A stretch of 64,000 nucleotides of DNA from Butyrivibrio sp. NC3005. GTDB taxonomy: Bacteria > Bacillota > Clostridia > Lachnospirales > Lachnospiraceae. The first letter of the stretch is position 1. Every line of letters starts with the position of its first letter. This document shows, in pieces, positions 1-6,653 of this stretch. Both the position numbers and the translations under genes were made by a program. The DNA lies in the NCBI RefSeq assembly GCF_000424545.1, contig NZ_AUKC01000017.1, forward strand, positions 1-64,000. Direction: 5' to 3'. Below the pieces are notes generated by a model. It was not told the origin of the DNA, did not search any database, and saw nothing but the letters and a program-made list of their open reading frames with translations.

Positions 1-367
1 TTGCTACAAAATATGATGGATTCCATAAATGTCCACCCCAAAGCTTAGTTTTGATTTCTGGATGTGTAAGAAACAGCCATCTTGCAGTATTGCCTTTGAA
101 TACTTTAATTGCATCTGAAATCCTGCATTGAGGCTTACATTCTATAAGCAGATGTATATGGTCAGGCATTGTTTCCAGAGCAAGGATTTTAATGCCTAAA
201 TCTTCGGCTGTACGGTAAAGATGTTCTTTAACATCTGACTCTATATTGCCAATAATGACCTTCTTACGATACTTGGTACACCATACTATATGGTACTGCA
301 AGCAGTATACATACCCTCTACCATGCGTTACATCTGAATTCATTGTGAATATTCTATCTTTATCCAT
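1..367 (-). CDS. tnpA: IS200/IS605-family TnpA transposase, 3' end cut by the window edge
   Basis: This is a Y1 HUH single-strand transposase of the IS200/IS605 type, which cuts and rejoins hairpin ends of its element. Translating the minus strand from the ATG at 365-367 gives about 122 residues before the window ends. Visible are an N-terminal stretch typical of the family (HGRGYVYCLQYHIVWCTKYR) and the metal-binding HUH motif in PDHIHLLIE. The catalytic tyrosine, normally near residue 125, lies outside the window, so integrity cannot be judged. A 12-bp-arm hairpin lies just upstream at 408-445 and fits the element's terminal hairpin. No tnpB is visible on this side. Confidence 0.88.
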   Translation of the reverse strand, partial: MDKDRIFTMNSDVTHGRGYVYCLQYHIVWCTKYRKKVIIGNIESDVKEHLYRTAEDLGIKILALETMPDHIHLLIECKPQCRISDAIKVFKGNTARWLFLTHPEIKTKLWGGHLWNPSYFVA

Positions 368-407
368 GTCTATATAATACCATACGTAATTAGCAGAGTC
401 AAGAAAA

Positions 408-445
408 GGCGGCTAACTCATGACTAAAGTCACGAGTTAGCCGCC
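408..445. repeat. IS200/IS605 end hairpin
   Basis: A perfect 12-bp inverted repeat (GGCGGCTAACTC at 408-419 and its complement at 434-445) encloses a 14-base loop that contains a smaller TGACT/AGTCA pairing. It sits 40 bp upstream of tnpA, where IS200/IS605 elements carry a subterminal hairpin recognised by TnpA. The exact element boundary cannot be set from one end. Confidence 0.75.
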
Positions 446-511
446 AATGTTATCAATATAATCCTCTATAAAAAATTAGTCCAATTTTTTCCAATCTGTA
501 AAATACATCCT

Positions 512-1069
512 CTAAAGAATAATGCTCTCTATACATTTATTAATAACCATTTCAACATCAGTTCCAATTATGTCCAGCCCTACCGCTTGAATTTTCTCGC
601 ACTCCTTAATTCCGTAAAAATTCTGTGCAAGTGCTTTTATATAACCATATCCATACTCATCCGGAACAAATGTTCCTCCAGCTGTCATGACATAATAGAG
701 TTTTTTCGCACTGCAAAGAGATTTAGGTTGCCCTTCATTGGTGTACTCAAATGTTATACCCATAACATTAATATGCTCAATGTACTGCTTTAATAAAGCC
801 GGAAATGATAAATCGTAGTAAGGAGCTGCCATTACGATAATATCTGCATTCGCAAAGTTTTTGGCAAAATTAAAATAGTCATCTGAAAAATCTCCTCTTT
901 TTATGCAATCATCTCTGTATTTAAGAAATTCTTCATCAGTTTTAGGGAAAAAGACATTTTCCAGTTTAACTTCAAGTATTTCACCACTAAGCTTTTCGAG
1001 AAGCTTGTCAGCAATTTTCTTTGTTCTAGAATTCTCTTTAACGCATGCATTTACAAATAGAATCATCAT
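512..1069 (-). CDS. flavodoxin-fold NAD(P)H oxidoreductase
   Basis: This is a 185-residue cytoplasmic protein of the flavodoxin-like NAD(P)H:quinone oxidoreductase / azoreductase family, expected to bind FMN and reduce quinones or similar acceptors. An N-terminal beta strand and phosphate loop (FVNACVKENSRTKKIAD) are followed near residues 80-100 by APYYDLSFPALLKQYIEHI, the conserved substrate/FMN segment of the family. AAAGGAGGC precedes tandem ATGs; either the first or the second may be used. The gene is monocistronic, with no partner that reveals a substrate. An AT-rich hairpin (471-490) follows the stop but is too weak to call as a terminator. Confidence 0.82.
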   Translation of the reverse strand: MMILFVNACVKENSRTKKIADKLLEKLSGEILEVKLENVFFPKTDEEFLKYRDDCIKRGDFSDDYFNFAKNFANADIIVMAAPYYDLSFPALLKQYIEHINVMGITFEYTNEGQPKSLCSAKKLYYVMTAGGTFVPDEYGYGYIKALAQNFYGIKECEKIQAVGLDIIGTDVEMVINKCIESIIL

Positions 1070-1180
1070 TTAGCCTCCTTTGAATAATAATAGTTCAAAT
1101 AAAACTACAAAAACAATTATCCTCTGCAAAACTTTCCTTTAAACTTGTATTTCATAACTGTTCTAGTAAATTGCGTGCTA

Positions 1181-1927
1181 TTACATATTCTTTTTGGCTC
1201 TTACCAATAGAAAATCCGGTTTGTGGAAAAGGTCATCCTGATTTGGAAACTTTTGTAATATATCGTCAGTTGGAGTAGGCTCAATCAACTTCTCAACTAT
1301 GAATCCATTTTCTGTAAGCGTATTAATTATAGTCGAAAACATGCGGTGATACTTCTTTATTCCTTCCACAAACCATTCAGACTCACGCTCACCTTCCACT
1401 GCATAATTAGCAAAGTTAACATATAGTTTTTTACCATTCTCATCTTTTGTCCAACGAGGAATGTCACCGCAATATGTAGTATTAATCGGATTTTCCTGTG
1501 AAAAAACAAAGCTTCCGCCTTCATTTAATTTTTCATAAATCTTTTTTACTACACCGTCAAAATCTTCAACATAGTGGAAAGCAAGAGAGCTAATTACAAC
1601 ATCAAACTTTCCTTCAACTTTTTCAACATCTTCAATTGGAAGATGAAGATAGGTAATTGCAGGATTGGAATTTTCTTTTCTTGCAACTTCAAGCATCTTC
1701 TCTGAAATATCAATCCCAACCACCTTTAAAGCACCCTTTTCAACAAATTTTGCGCAATGCTCACCAAAGCCGCATCCAAGATCAAGGATACTCTTATTCT
1801 CAAGATTAGGAAGTAACGAAAATAACGCTGGTATTTCAAATAAATCATTTGCATTACCTTCCTTATCTCTTATTGTCTTGTACCCCTCAAAAAAAGTCTC
1901 ATTGTCAAAAATATTCTGCTTAGCCAT
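1181..1927 (-). CDS. class I SAM-dependent methyltransferase
   Basis: A 248-residue Rossmann-fold methyltransferase. Motif I (ILDLGCGFGEH, residues ~47-57) is followed by the acidic ribose-binding strand (VVGIDIS) and VVISSLAFHYVEDF, as in the UbiE/BioC-like group; the substrate is unknown. I place the start at the ATG at 1927, which has AGGAAGG / GGGA upstream. The open frame extends 34 codons further, but that stretch overlaps a different reading frame encoding the N-terminus of a Nudix protein, so the extension is not convincing. The C-terminus (PTPTDDILQKFPNQDDLFHKP) is typical of Firmicute homologues. Confidence 0.85.
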   Translation of the reverse strand: MAKQNIFDNETFFEGYKTIRDKEGNANDLFEIPALFSLLPNLENKSILDLGCGFGEHCAKFVEKGALKVVGIDISEKMLEVARKENSNPAITYLHLPIEDVEKVEGKFDVVISSLAFHYVEDFDGVVKKIYEKLNEGGSFVFSQENPINTTYCGDIPRWTKDENGKKLYVNFANYAVEGERESEWFVEGIKKYHRMFSTIINTLTENGFIVEKLIEPTPTDDILQKFPNQDDLFHKPDFLLVRAKKNM

Positions 1928-1962
1928 TTCCCATCGTTCCTTCCTATATGTGTTTTTTTCTT

Positions 1963-2070
1963 TCAAATACCAGCAAAAAGGACATAGTCTCCCTCTACTA
2001 TTATGGCTGCTGCCCTGTATCTGAACCATTTGTTATCATTGGTAAATCCGCAGTTGTATTCTTTTTCCAT
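1963..2070 (-). pseudogene. Nudix hydrolase remnant (N-terminal 35 codons)
   Basis: Reading from the ATG at 2068-2070, which has a good CAGGAG ribosome binding site, gives a 35-codon frame: MEKEYNCGFTND, then KWFRYRAAAIIVEGDYVLF, then AGI and a TGA at 1963. The RAAAIIV...VLF pattern is the first strand pair of Nudix hydrolases; the Nudix box (GX5EX7REUXEEXGU) is missing. It therefore looks like a 3'-truncated gene whose remainder was lost, with the methyltransferase starting 36 bp downstream. A short translated leader is the alternative. Confidence 0.6.
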
Positions 2071-2132
2071 CTTCAAACTCCTGTTATTTTAATAATTTAT
2101 ATAACTTTTCTATTGTCATTTTAATAGTTGTT

Positions 2133-2783
2133 TTAAATGTAAAATGATCCACTACACCTGTCCCACGCAGTTTCATAGCTACTTATAAGGTCTGTTCCCT
2201 CTTCAAGAGCTGTAAGTTCTTTCTCACATATCTCTGTAGCCTCAGTTATATACTCATCCGCCATTTCTCTGGTAAAAAAGAAAACATCACCATTAGGAGT
2301 TTTGTTAAAATACTCTTCCAAAGATTCCATTAAGCTATTGACATCAAATATGCAAATTTCATTAATAAACTCTTTTTCAAATTGTGATGGTACTTTAAGA
2401 GTGTTATTGAGCTGATACTTTTCAATAACATAGTGGTTAATAATGGAATAATCATTGTGAAGCCTTTCAATATTACCAGGAATTAAAGGATTCCAATGAT
2501 ACTTGTCGTAGACAAAATGCCTGTAGCAAACATCTTGAACAAGATGAAGGTAATACCCAAGATACAGGTCATCTTCCTTCATTAGATTTCCATATTTTGA
2601 TCTAAAAAACTCAAAATCGTAAGCCTTTTTATTGCTTCCACAAAAACTTATCTTCAAATGTCCTACTTGTTTTGCTCCAGCATCAGGCAGGACTGCCCCA
2701 AACTTAAGCCTGCTTTCATCTTTAAAAGTAAACTTCTTAGTAAGTTCATTAATTACTGCTAAATGCATGATACTAGATGCCAT
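2133..2783 (-). CDS. Zn-dependent phospholipase C-like hydrolase
   Basis: A 216-residue protein rich in spaced histidines and aspartates: MASSIMHLAV at the N-terminus, GAVLPDAG, GHLKIS, YYLHLVQDVCYRHFVYDKYHW and RLHNDYSIINHY. This matches the zinc-dependent phospholipase C-like family seen in many Clostridia, where H and D side chains build a metal site; the true substrate is unknown. I start at the ATG at 2783 (AAGGA nine bases upstream). A TTG 42 bp upstream would add an unconserved tail. No signal peptide is visible, so a cytoplasmic role is more likely than toxin-like secretion. Confidence 0.6.
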   Translation of the reverse strand: MASSIMHLAVINELTKKFTFKDESRLKFGAVLPDAGAKQVGHLKISFCGSNKKAYDFEFFRSKYGNLMKEDDLYLGYYLHLVQDVCYRHFVYDKYHWNPLIPGNIERLHNDYSIINHYVIEKYQLNNTLKVPSQFEKEFINEICIFDVNSLMESLEEYFNKTPNGDVFFFTREMADEYITEATEICEKELTALEEGTDLISSYETAWDRCSGSFYI

Positions 2784-2846
2784 ATTATACGATCCTTTTT
2801 TCCATACTCCATCACCCAAGCTCAATAGTTCCTTATATCATAACAC

Positions 2847-2884
2847 AAAAAAGGCTCTAACCATCACTGATTTGAGCCTTTTTT
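2847..2884 (-). terminator. intrinsic terminator after the c-di-GMP-controlled gene
   Basis: The arms AAAAAAGGCTC (2847-2857) and GAGCCTTTTTT (2874-2884) form an 11-bp stem with a 16-base loop, flanked by A and T runs, so it can work on both strands. It lies 39 bp past the stop of the secreted-protein gene. Confidence 0.85.
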
Positions 2885-2922
2885 AAGCAGTATTATCAAA
2901 TAAAAATTTAATTTTCTTTTTC

Positions 2923-3492
2923 TTACTGAGCCTGATTATAGACAGAATAAAATAACTGAGACATTACTTCTTCTGAAAAATTACAAGATCCCATAAGTAT
3001 ATATATCTCTTTGATTGAATAACCTTGATAAGCTAAGTTTACATATATTTGCATAGCCTTCGACCTTTCAGTTTTAGTCTTCCCAAACAAATCAGCTATG
3101 ATATCTGCTGGATGATCCTGCTTAATGCTCTCTTGTACATACTTAAGTGAAGGTTTATATCCGTATTCCTGACCAGCTTTAACATCTTCTCTTATCTCAT
3201 ATACATAATGTTGACAAGCTTTTTCAACTGTTGAGTATGGATCATCATCATCATTTATTTCTCTACCTAAATCAATAACATATGATGATGCTGGTTCATC
3301 AGAAAAAATGCCCTGTCCAAAATAATTAAATCCAATGAAATACCCTATCCCTTCAATATATGTATCTCTAGTAATAGTATCTGGTACATCATATCGAAAA
3401 TGTGTCTTTGCCTCTGCCTCGCTAGAAAACATAAAGATACTTCCCAAAACAATTGCTATAGTCATTACTACAGTATTCATTCTCAATTTCAT
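2923..3492 (-). CDS. secreted protein of unknown function under a c-di-GMP riboswitch
   Basis: A 189-residue protein with a clear signal peptide: basic start, hydrophobic core (VVMTIAIVLGSIFMF) and a likely cleavage after SEAEA. The mature part is acidic and soluble, with no membrane anchor, lipobox or LPXTG signal, so release from the cell is expected. I do not recognise the family. The C-terminal half (residues ~125-185) reads as several short helices. TAGGAG nine to ten bases upstream supports the ATG at 3492. It is the only gene between a c-di-GMP-I riboswitch and a terminator, so it is probably a single-gene c-di-GMP regulon member linked to motility, adhesion or surface remodelling (inference). 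Confidence 0.75.
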   Translation of the reverse strand: MKLRMNTVVMTIAIVLGSIFMFSSEAEAKTHFRYDVPDTITRDTYIEGIGYFIGFNYFGQGIFSDEPASSYVIDLGREINDDDDPYSTVEKACQHYVYEIREDVKAGQEYGYKPSLKYVQESIKQDHPADIIADLFGKTKTERSKAMQIYVNLAYQGYSIKEIYILMGSCNFSEEVMSQLFYSVYNQAQ

Positions 3493-3534
3493 TTTCTATT
3501 AACTCCTATTTCACTTTTTTTATGTGAAAAAACT

Positions 3535-3563
3535 AAAAAAGCCTTCAGCAAAGCTGAGGGCTA
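3535..3563 (-). terminator. riboswitch expression-platform terminator
   Basis: On the minus strand the stem AGCCCTCAGC / GCTGAAGGCT is followed directly by TTTTTT (complement of 3535-3540). It sits between the aptamer at 3595-3657 and the secreted-protein start at 3492, the standard layout of a transcription-terminating riboswitch. Confidence 0.85.
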
Positions 3564-3594
3564 ACAAAACCATGTATTCGAGTAAATAACTATC

Positions 3595-3657
3595 AGCAAC
3601 TGACTGCCATTTTAAAGGCTCTAGAGTTTTGCGTCTTCCGCTTTCACGAAATTTGCT
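3595..3657 (-). promoter_or_regulatory. cyclic di-GMP-I (GEMM-I) riboswitch aptamer
   Basis: On the minus strand the sequence contains GACGCAAAAC, then CCTTTAAAATGGCAG, then GTTGCT. This follows the GEMM-I consensus (GACGCAAAGC ... CCTAA ... GGCAGCCAGGTTGC). P1 closes by AGCAA at the 5' end (3657-3653) pairing with TTGCT (3599-3595). The A after GACGCAAA, where the consensus has G, and a short second arm are deviations. A terminator follows 30 bases downstream, so ligand-dependent termination or anti-termination is expected. Confidence 0.85.
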
Positions 3658-3681
3658 ATTTTTAGTTTTAGCGACTTACAA

Positions 3682-3710
3682 AGAGTATCACATTTCAATA
3701 ACTATTTCAA
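3682..3710 (-). promoter_or_regulatory. candidate promoter of the riboswitch transcript
   Basis: TTGAAA (3705-3710, minus) and TACTCT (3682-3687) are separated by 17 bp. The predicted start near 3675 would put the aptamer about 18 nt into the RNA. The -10 box is a weak match. Confidence 0.45.
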
Positions 3711-3796
3711 CCACCATTATTTCGATTTTATATTTCTTAAGTAATTTCTGTCGGATTCATCCACTTTGGTTCTATAGCTTAACAGGCATATTACAA

Positions 3797-3834
3797 AAGA
3801 AAGACATGTACTTACTAAATAATAAGCACATGCC
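3797..3834 (-). terminator. probable terminator of the DUF2798-like gene
   Basis: GACATGTACTTA (3803-3814) and TAAGCACATGCC (3823-3834) pair with one mismatch and a G-T pair. On the minus strand the stem is followed by TTTCTTTT. It lies 30 bp past the stop of the gene at 3865-4338. The stretch 3660-3795 holds only the promoter just described and no convincing gene. Confidence 0.6.
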
Positions 3835-3864
3835 TAAATAAGAAAAAAATCTATTTTAAAATCT

Positions 3865-4338
3865 TCAATTTTTGGAAAACTTCTTTACAAAGAAACCAAA
3901 TACATTACGCACCAAAGGTCCTGCGAAGAATATCTGCCAGCAAAGAGCCATAGGAAAGTTCATGGCAGTAGTCTGAAGCCATACTGCCACTAATTCTTTT
4001 CCTGCATCTTTGAAAAGAAATGTTGCCGTAAGGCTCATTAACGGACACATAAGGCAAACTGACATTGCAGAAATAGATAGAATTATCATGATCATTGAAT
4101 CTTTTCTGGGGGTTACAAATCTAAACGCAAGCTTTTGTGCAAGCTTTCCTACAAATAACAGTTCTAGCGCTATTGCAATAGGCCACATAATCAGCATTTC
4201 CTTAAATGCTGCTAGAAATACAAAATTCTGCATTCCACCTACATTAAGAGCGATATTGTAGCAAATCATTGCATAGACCATGACAAATGCCATAAAAATG
4301 GTGAAAATAACATCCTGAAACTTATTCTGTGGTAACAC
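3865..4338 (-). CDS. DUF2798-family membrane protein
   Basis: A 157-residue integral membrane protein with four predicted helices arranged as two similar halves (FTIFMAFVMVYAMICYN... near residues 10-30 and IMIILSISAMSVCLMCPLM... near 82-100). This is the architecture of DUF2798 proteins, whose function is unknown. Translation starts at a GTG with AAAGGAGA nine bases upstream. A 209-bp region without a gene lies upstream (4339-4547); it is AT-rich and probably holds the promoter, but I see no clear box pair. Confidence 0.7.
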   Translation of the reverse strand: MLPQNKFQDVIFTIFMAFVMVYAMICYNIALNVGGMQNFVFLAAFKEMLIMWPIAIALELLFVGKLAQKLAFRFVTPRKDSMIMIILSISAMSVCLMCPLMSLTATFLFKDAGKELVAVWLQTTAMNFPMALCWQIFFAGPLVRNVFGFFVKKFSKN

Positions 4339-4547
4339 GTAAAATCTCCTTTCAAAAACAGGGAAGACTTAAGCGTGTTGTTCGTTATCACTTTATGTGA
4401 GTGTGCGTTTCCAATATTACCTACTTTAGCGTCTTCTTTATTACATTCAACAGTTTGTGATTATATCAGAAAACGCTTCTTTATGTAATACCCTTTTTCA
4501 AAAGAAATAAGCTGATCATATTGACTCTTCCTATCTACTCACTAGTT

Positions 4548-5024
4548 TCACCTATTCTCCACTATACATTTCACAAAAATGACAACTGCAGTAAGAAGCA
4601 TTGTAACGCATAACGCAAAACTTAACGGGCCTAGAAGAAATGTCTTTTTAAATCCGTAAAAACAAGTGTATAGCAAGGAATATACTCCAGTCTGCAGTGT
4701 ATATAAAGTCACCAAATATGCTGAATCACGATATATAAGAGCCTCTTTAGAAGGCTTTGGTTTTACCGGAAGACTCCACAATGATAACGGGAATAAATGC
4801 GTCGCTGCTACCATAATAAGAATAGTTGGTAAAAGGATTAGTGGCATGATAAGCACGGCACCTATAGAACCGTAGCGATCAACATTTCCCGCAAAATCAA
4901 AATGAACTGGAATCTGTTCTTTAATAGTAAAAGTCATAACAATCGCTATTACAACAGAAGCGACACTGCAAATTACTCCAATGATTTCCTGAATCAAATG
5001 AAATATAGTTAAAAATGGTCTCAT
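4548..5024 (-). CDS. DUF1648-containing membrane protein
   Basis: A 158-residue protein with four predicted membrane helices. Residues ~35-65 (EQIPVHFDFAGNVDRYGSIG then a hydrophobic helix) carry the DUF1648 signature (IPxHFxxxGxxDxxGSK), best known from SdpI-type immunity proteins and other membrane proteins. The remainder has no partner domain. AGGGGAACAAGG precedes the ATG. No toxin gene lies beside it, so immunity is not supported by context. Function is unknown. Confidence 0.72.
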   Translation of the reverse strand: MRPFLTIFHLIQEIIGVICSVASVVIAIVMTFTIKEQIPVHFDFAGNVDRYGSIGAVLIMPLILLPTILIMVAATHLFPLSLWSLPVKPKPSKEALIYRDSAYLVTLYTLQTGVYSLLYTCFYGFKKTFLLGPLSFALCVTMLLTAVVIFVKCIVENR

Positions 5025-5112
5025 ACCTTGTTCCCCTCGAATTTACAAACAGTTTAATCAAGTAACAATATCCGTTTTCAAAGGATATTATTTTCATAAG
5101 AACAATAAAAAA

Positions 5113-5152
5113 CTTACTAGCCCTAAATTTGTCGTTAGAGAAATTTAGGGTT
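5113..5152 (-). terminator. intrinsic terminator after rsmH
   Basis: GCCCTAAATTT (5120-5130) pairs with AAATTTAGGGT (5141-5151) around a 10-base loop. On the minus strand the stem is followed by AGTAAGTTTTTT. It lies about 32 bp past the rsmH stop and closes the glycerol cluster. Confidence 0.75.
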
Positions 5153-5183
5153 GCTTACTTTAATACCATTCTCAAATTATATA

Positions 5184-6245
5184 TCACTTTTTCTTGATAA
5201 TCCATCGAAGTTTTGTTGAATGTGCTCTAGGATTTCTGAAGCACTCTTCTTTTGAAGGTCTTATAACATCCTTACTACATTCAAATTCTCCGGTTTTAGA
5301 ATATGATTTGAAAGCCTTCTTGACCATTCTATCTTCTCCAGAGTGGAAGGTGAGAATTACTGCTCTTCCTCCATCTGCAAGAACCTCTGGAAGCTTTTCC
5401 AAAAAATCGTATAAAACTTCAAATTCACTGTTAACATCAATTCTCAATGCCTGAAAAACTCTTGCACAGGATTTCTTTGCAAATTCTTTCTGCTCTTTTT
5501 CAGGGAGATTTTTTATGTCTTTTTGATTGCACACTACATTATAAATCAGCTCTCTAAGCGCTGTAGTTGTATCAATTATCTGACCTTTTTTCTGAATACG
5601 GACAATTTCAGTTGCAATTTTGTCAGCATATGGCTCATCAGAGTTCTCAACGAACATTCCAATCAATTCTTCTTTAGTTAGATTTTTTAATCTTTCAGAT
5701 GCTGGTTCTCCCTGTTCTGGATTCATTCTAAGATCTAATGGTCCATCAATTTTGTAAGAAAAACCTCTCTTTGGATCATCTATCTGCATCGATGAAACTC
5801 CAAGGTCTGCCAAGAGAAAATCAAATTTTCCATATTCCAGGGCAACTTTATCTATATTTCTAAAATTTGTATGTATTGCTGTGAAAAGATTTTCACCAAA
5901 ACCTCTTTGAGCAATTCTCTCTTTTGTTTTCTCTATTTCAATAGGATCTATATCAAGGGCATACAAATGACCTTTTCCTTTTAATTTTTCCAGCATTTTA
6001 GTAGAATGCCCGCCATATCCAAGTGTACAGTCCAATCCTTTTTCTCCTGGTTTTATAGCTAGTTTTTCCAAAATTTCATCGACCATAATAGGAATGTGCA
6101 TTCCAGCAGGGGTACTTCCTTTAGATATAACCTTATTAATTGTATCTGCGTATTTTAAAGGGTTCTGTTCCTTATATTTTTCACTGAATTTTTTGGGGTA
6201 TTTACCACTATAATGCGGTCTTCTCTGATGCTTTTTTTCTTCCAT
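5184..6245 (-). CDS. rsmH: RsmH-type 16S rRNA (cytosine-1402 N4) methyltransferase, probable paralogue
   Basis: A 353-residue enzyme with all RsmH landmarks: GLDCTLGYGGHS (SAM site), LYALDIDP, ADLGVSSMQIDDPKRGFS followed by DGPLDLRM, and ILTFHSGEDRMVK near the C-terminus. RsmH transfers a methyl group to N4 of C1402 in the ribosomal decoding site. The usual gene sits first in the dcw cell-wall cluster; here it lies alone at the end of a glycerol operon and carries a basic extension of about 45 residues (KKHQRRPHYSGKYPKKFSEK). That suggests a second copy with a shifted role. It starts 9 bp after the DUF1667 gene stop, so it is probably cotranscribed. Confidence 0.88.
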   Translation of the reverse strand: MEEKKHQRRPHYSGKYPKKFSEKYKEQNPLKYADTINKVISKGSTPAGMHIPIMVDEILEKLAIKPGEKGLDCTLGYGGHSTKMLEKLKGKGHLYALDIDPIEIEKTKERIAQRGFGENLFTAIHTNFRNIDKVALEYGKFDFLLADLGVSSMQIDDPKRGFSYKIDGPLDLRMNPEQGEPASERLKNLTKEELIGMFVENSDEPYADKIATEIVRIQKKGQIIDTTTALRELIYNVVCNQKDIKNLPEKEQKEFAKKSCARVFQALRIDVNSEFEVLYDFLEKLPEVLADGGRAVILTFHSGEDRMVKKAFKSYSKTGEFECSKDVIRPSKEECFRNPRAHSTKLRWIIKKK

Positions 6246-6254
6246 ATCTTTGAA

Positions 6255-6623
6255 TCATCCTACTCTTTTAATATTTTTTGTTGCGATAACATCAACTCCT
6301 GTATCTGCAACGTTGTTTATTATAACATCTCCTATATTTTTAGGGGCATTTACTACTGTATCATTTATCTTTTCCATCACTTCCATAATCTTGTCTTTAG
6401 GAATATCAGATTTTGTTTTCACTGATAGACGTGGTTTATTACCGTTTTTTATTACCACTGTGCTTGTGACTATTCTTGTGGGATTAGTTACTTCTTTTCT
6501 GGCATATACATCCCCATTTGCGCAATTATTTCCTGAAACTTTCTGGACTATTCCATCTTGTATTTTAACTGTCAGTAAACATCCCATTGGGCATCCAATA
6601 CATGTAAGCTCTTTTATATCCAC
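6255..6623 (-). CDS. DUF1667 protein, small Fe-S subunit of a G3P dehydrogenase-like complex
   Basis: This 122-residue protein has an N-terminal CIGCPMGCLL motif with C-x2-C-x3-C spacing and a further Cys in NNCANGDVYA, followed by a basic region ending in VIATKNIKRVG. DUF1667 proteins are encoded beside GlpA-like and pyridine nucleotide-disulfide-type flavoproteins in anaerobic glycerol operons and are inferred to carry electrons from them. The gene lies 30 bp after the flavoprotein gene, in the expected order. AAGGAG precedes the ATG. The function is inferred from the family and from context. Confidence 0.82.
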   Translation of the reverse strand: MDIKELTCIGCPMGCLLTVKIQDGIVQKVSGNNCANGDVYARKEVTNPTRIVTSTVVIKNGNKPRLSVKTKSDIPKDKIMEVMEKINDTVVNAPKNIGDVIINNVADTGVDVIATKNIKRVG

Positions 6624-6653
6624 AAAAAGCTCCTTTCTAAATATATTGCATAA

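Noticed and set aside
471-490. Terminator after the flavodoxin-like gene
   Set aside because: The stem is only A-T pairs around AATT and too weak to call.
3629-3841. 70-codon plus-strand frame near the riboswitch
   Set aside because: It overlaps the aptamer and its promoter on the other strand and has no ribosome binding site or family pattern.
4548-5024. SdpI-type immunity gene
   Set aside because: Only the DUF1648 part is shared; no SdpC-like toxin or SdpR regulator is adjacent.
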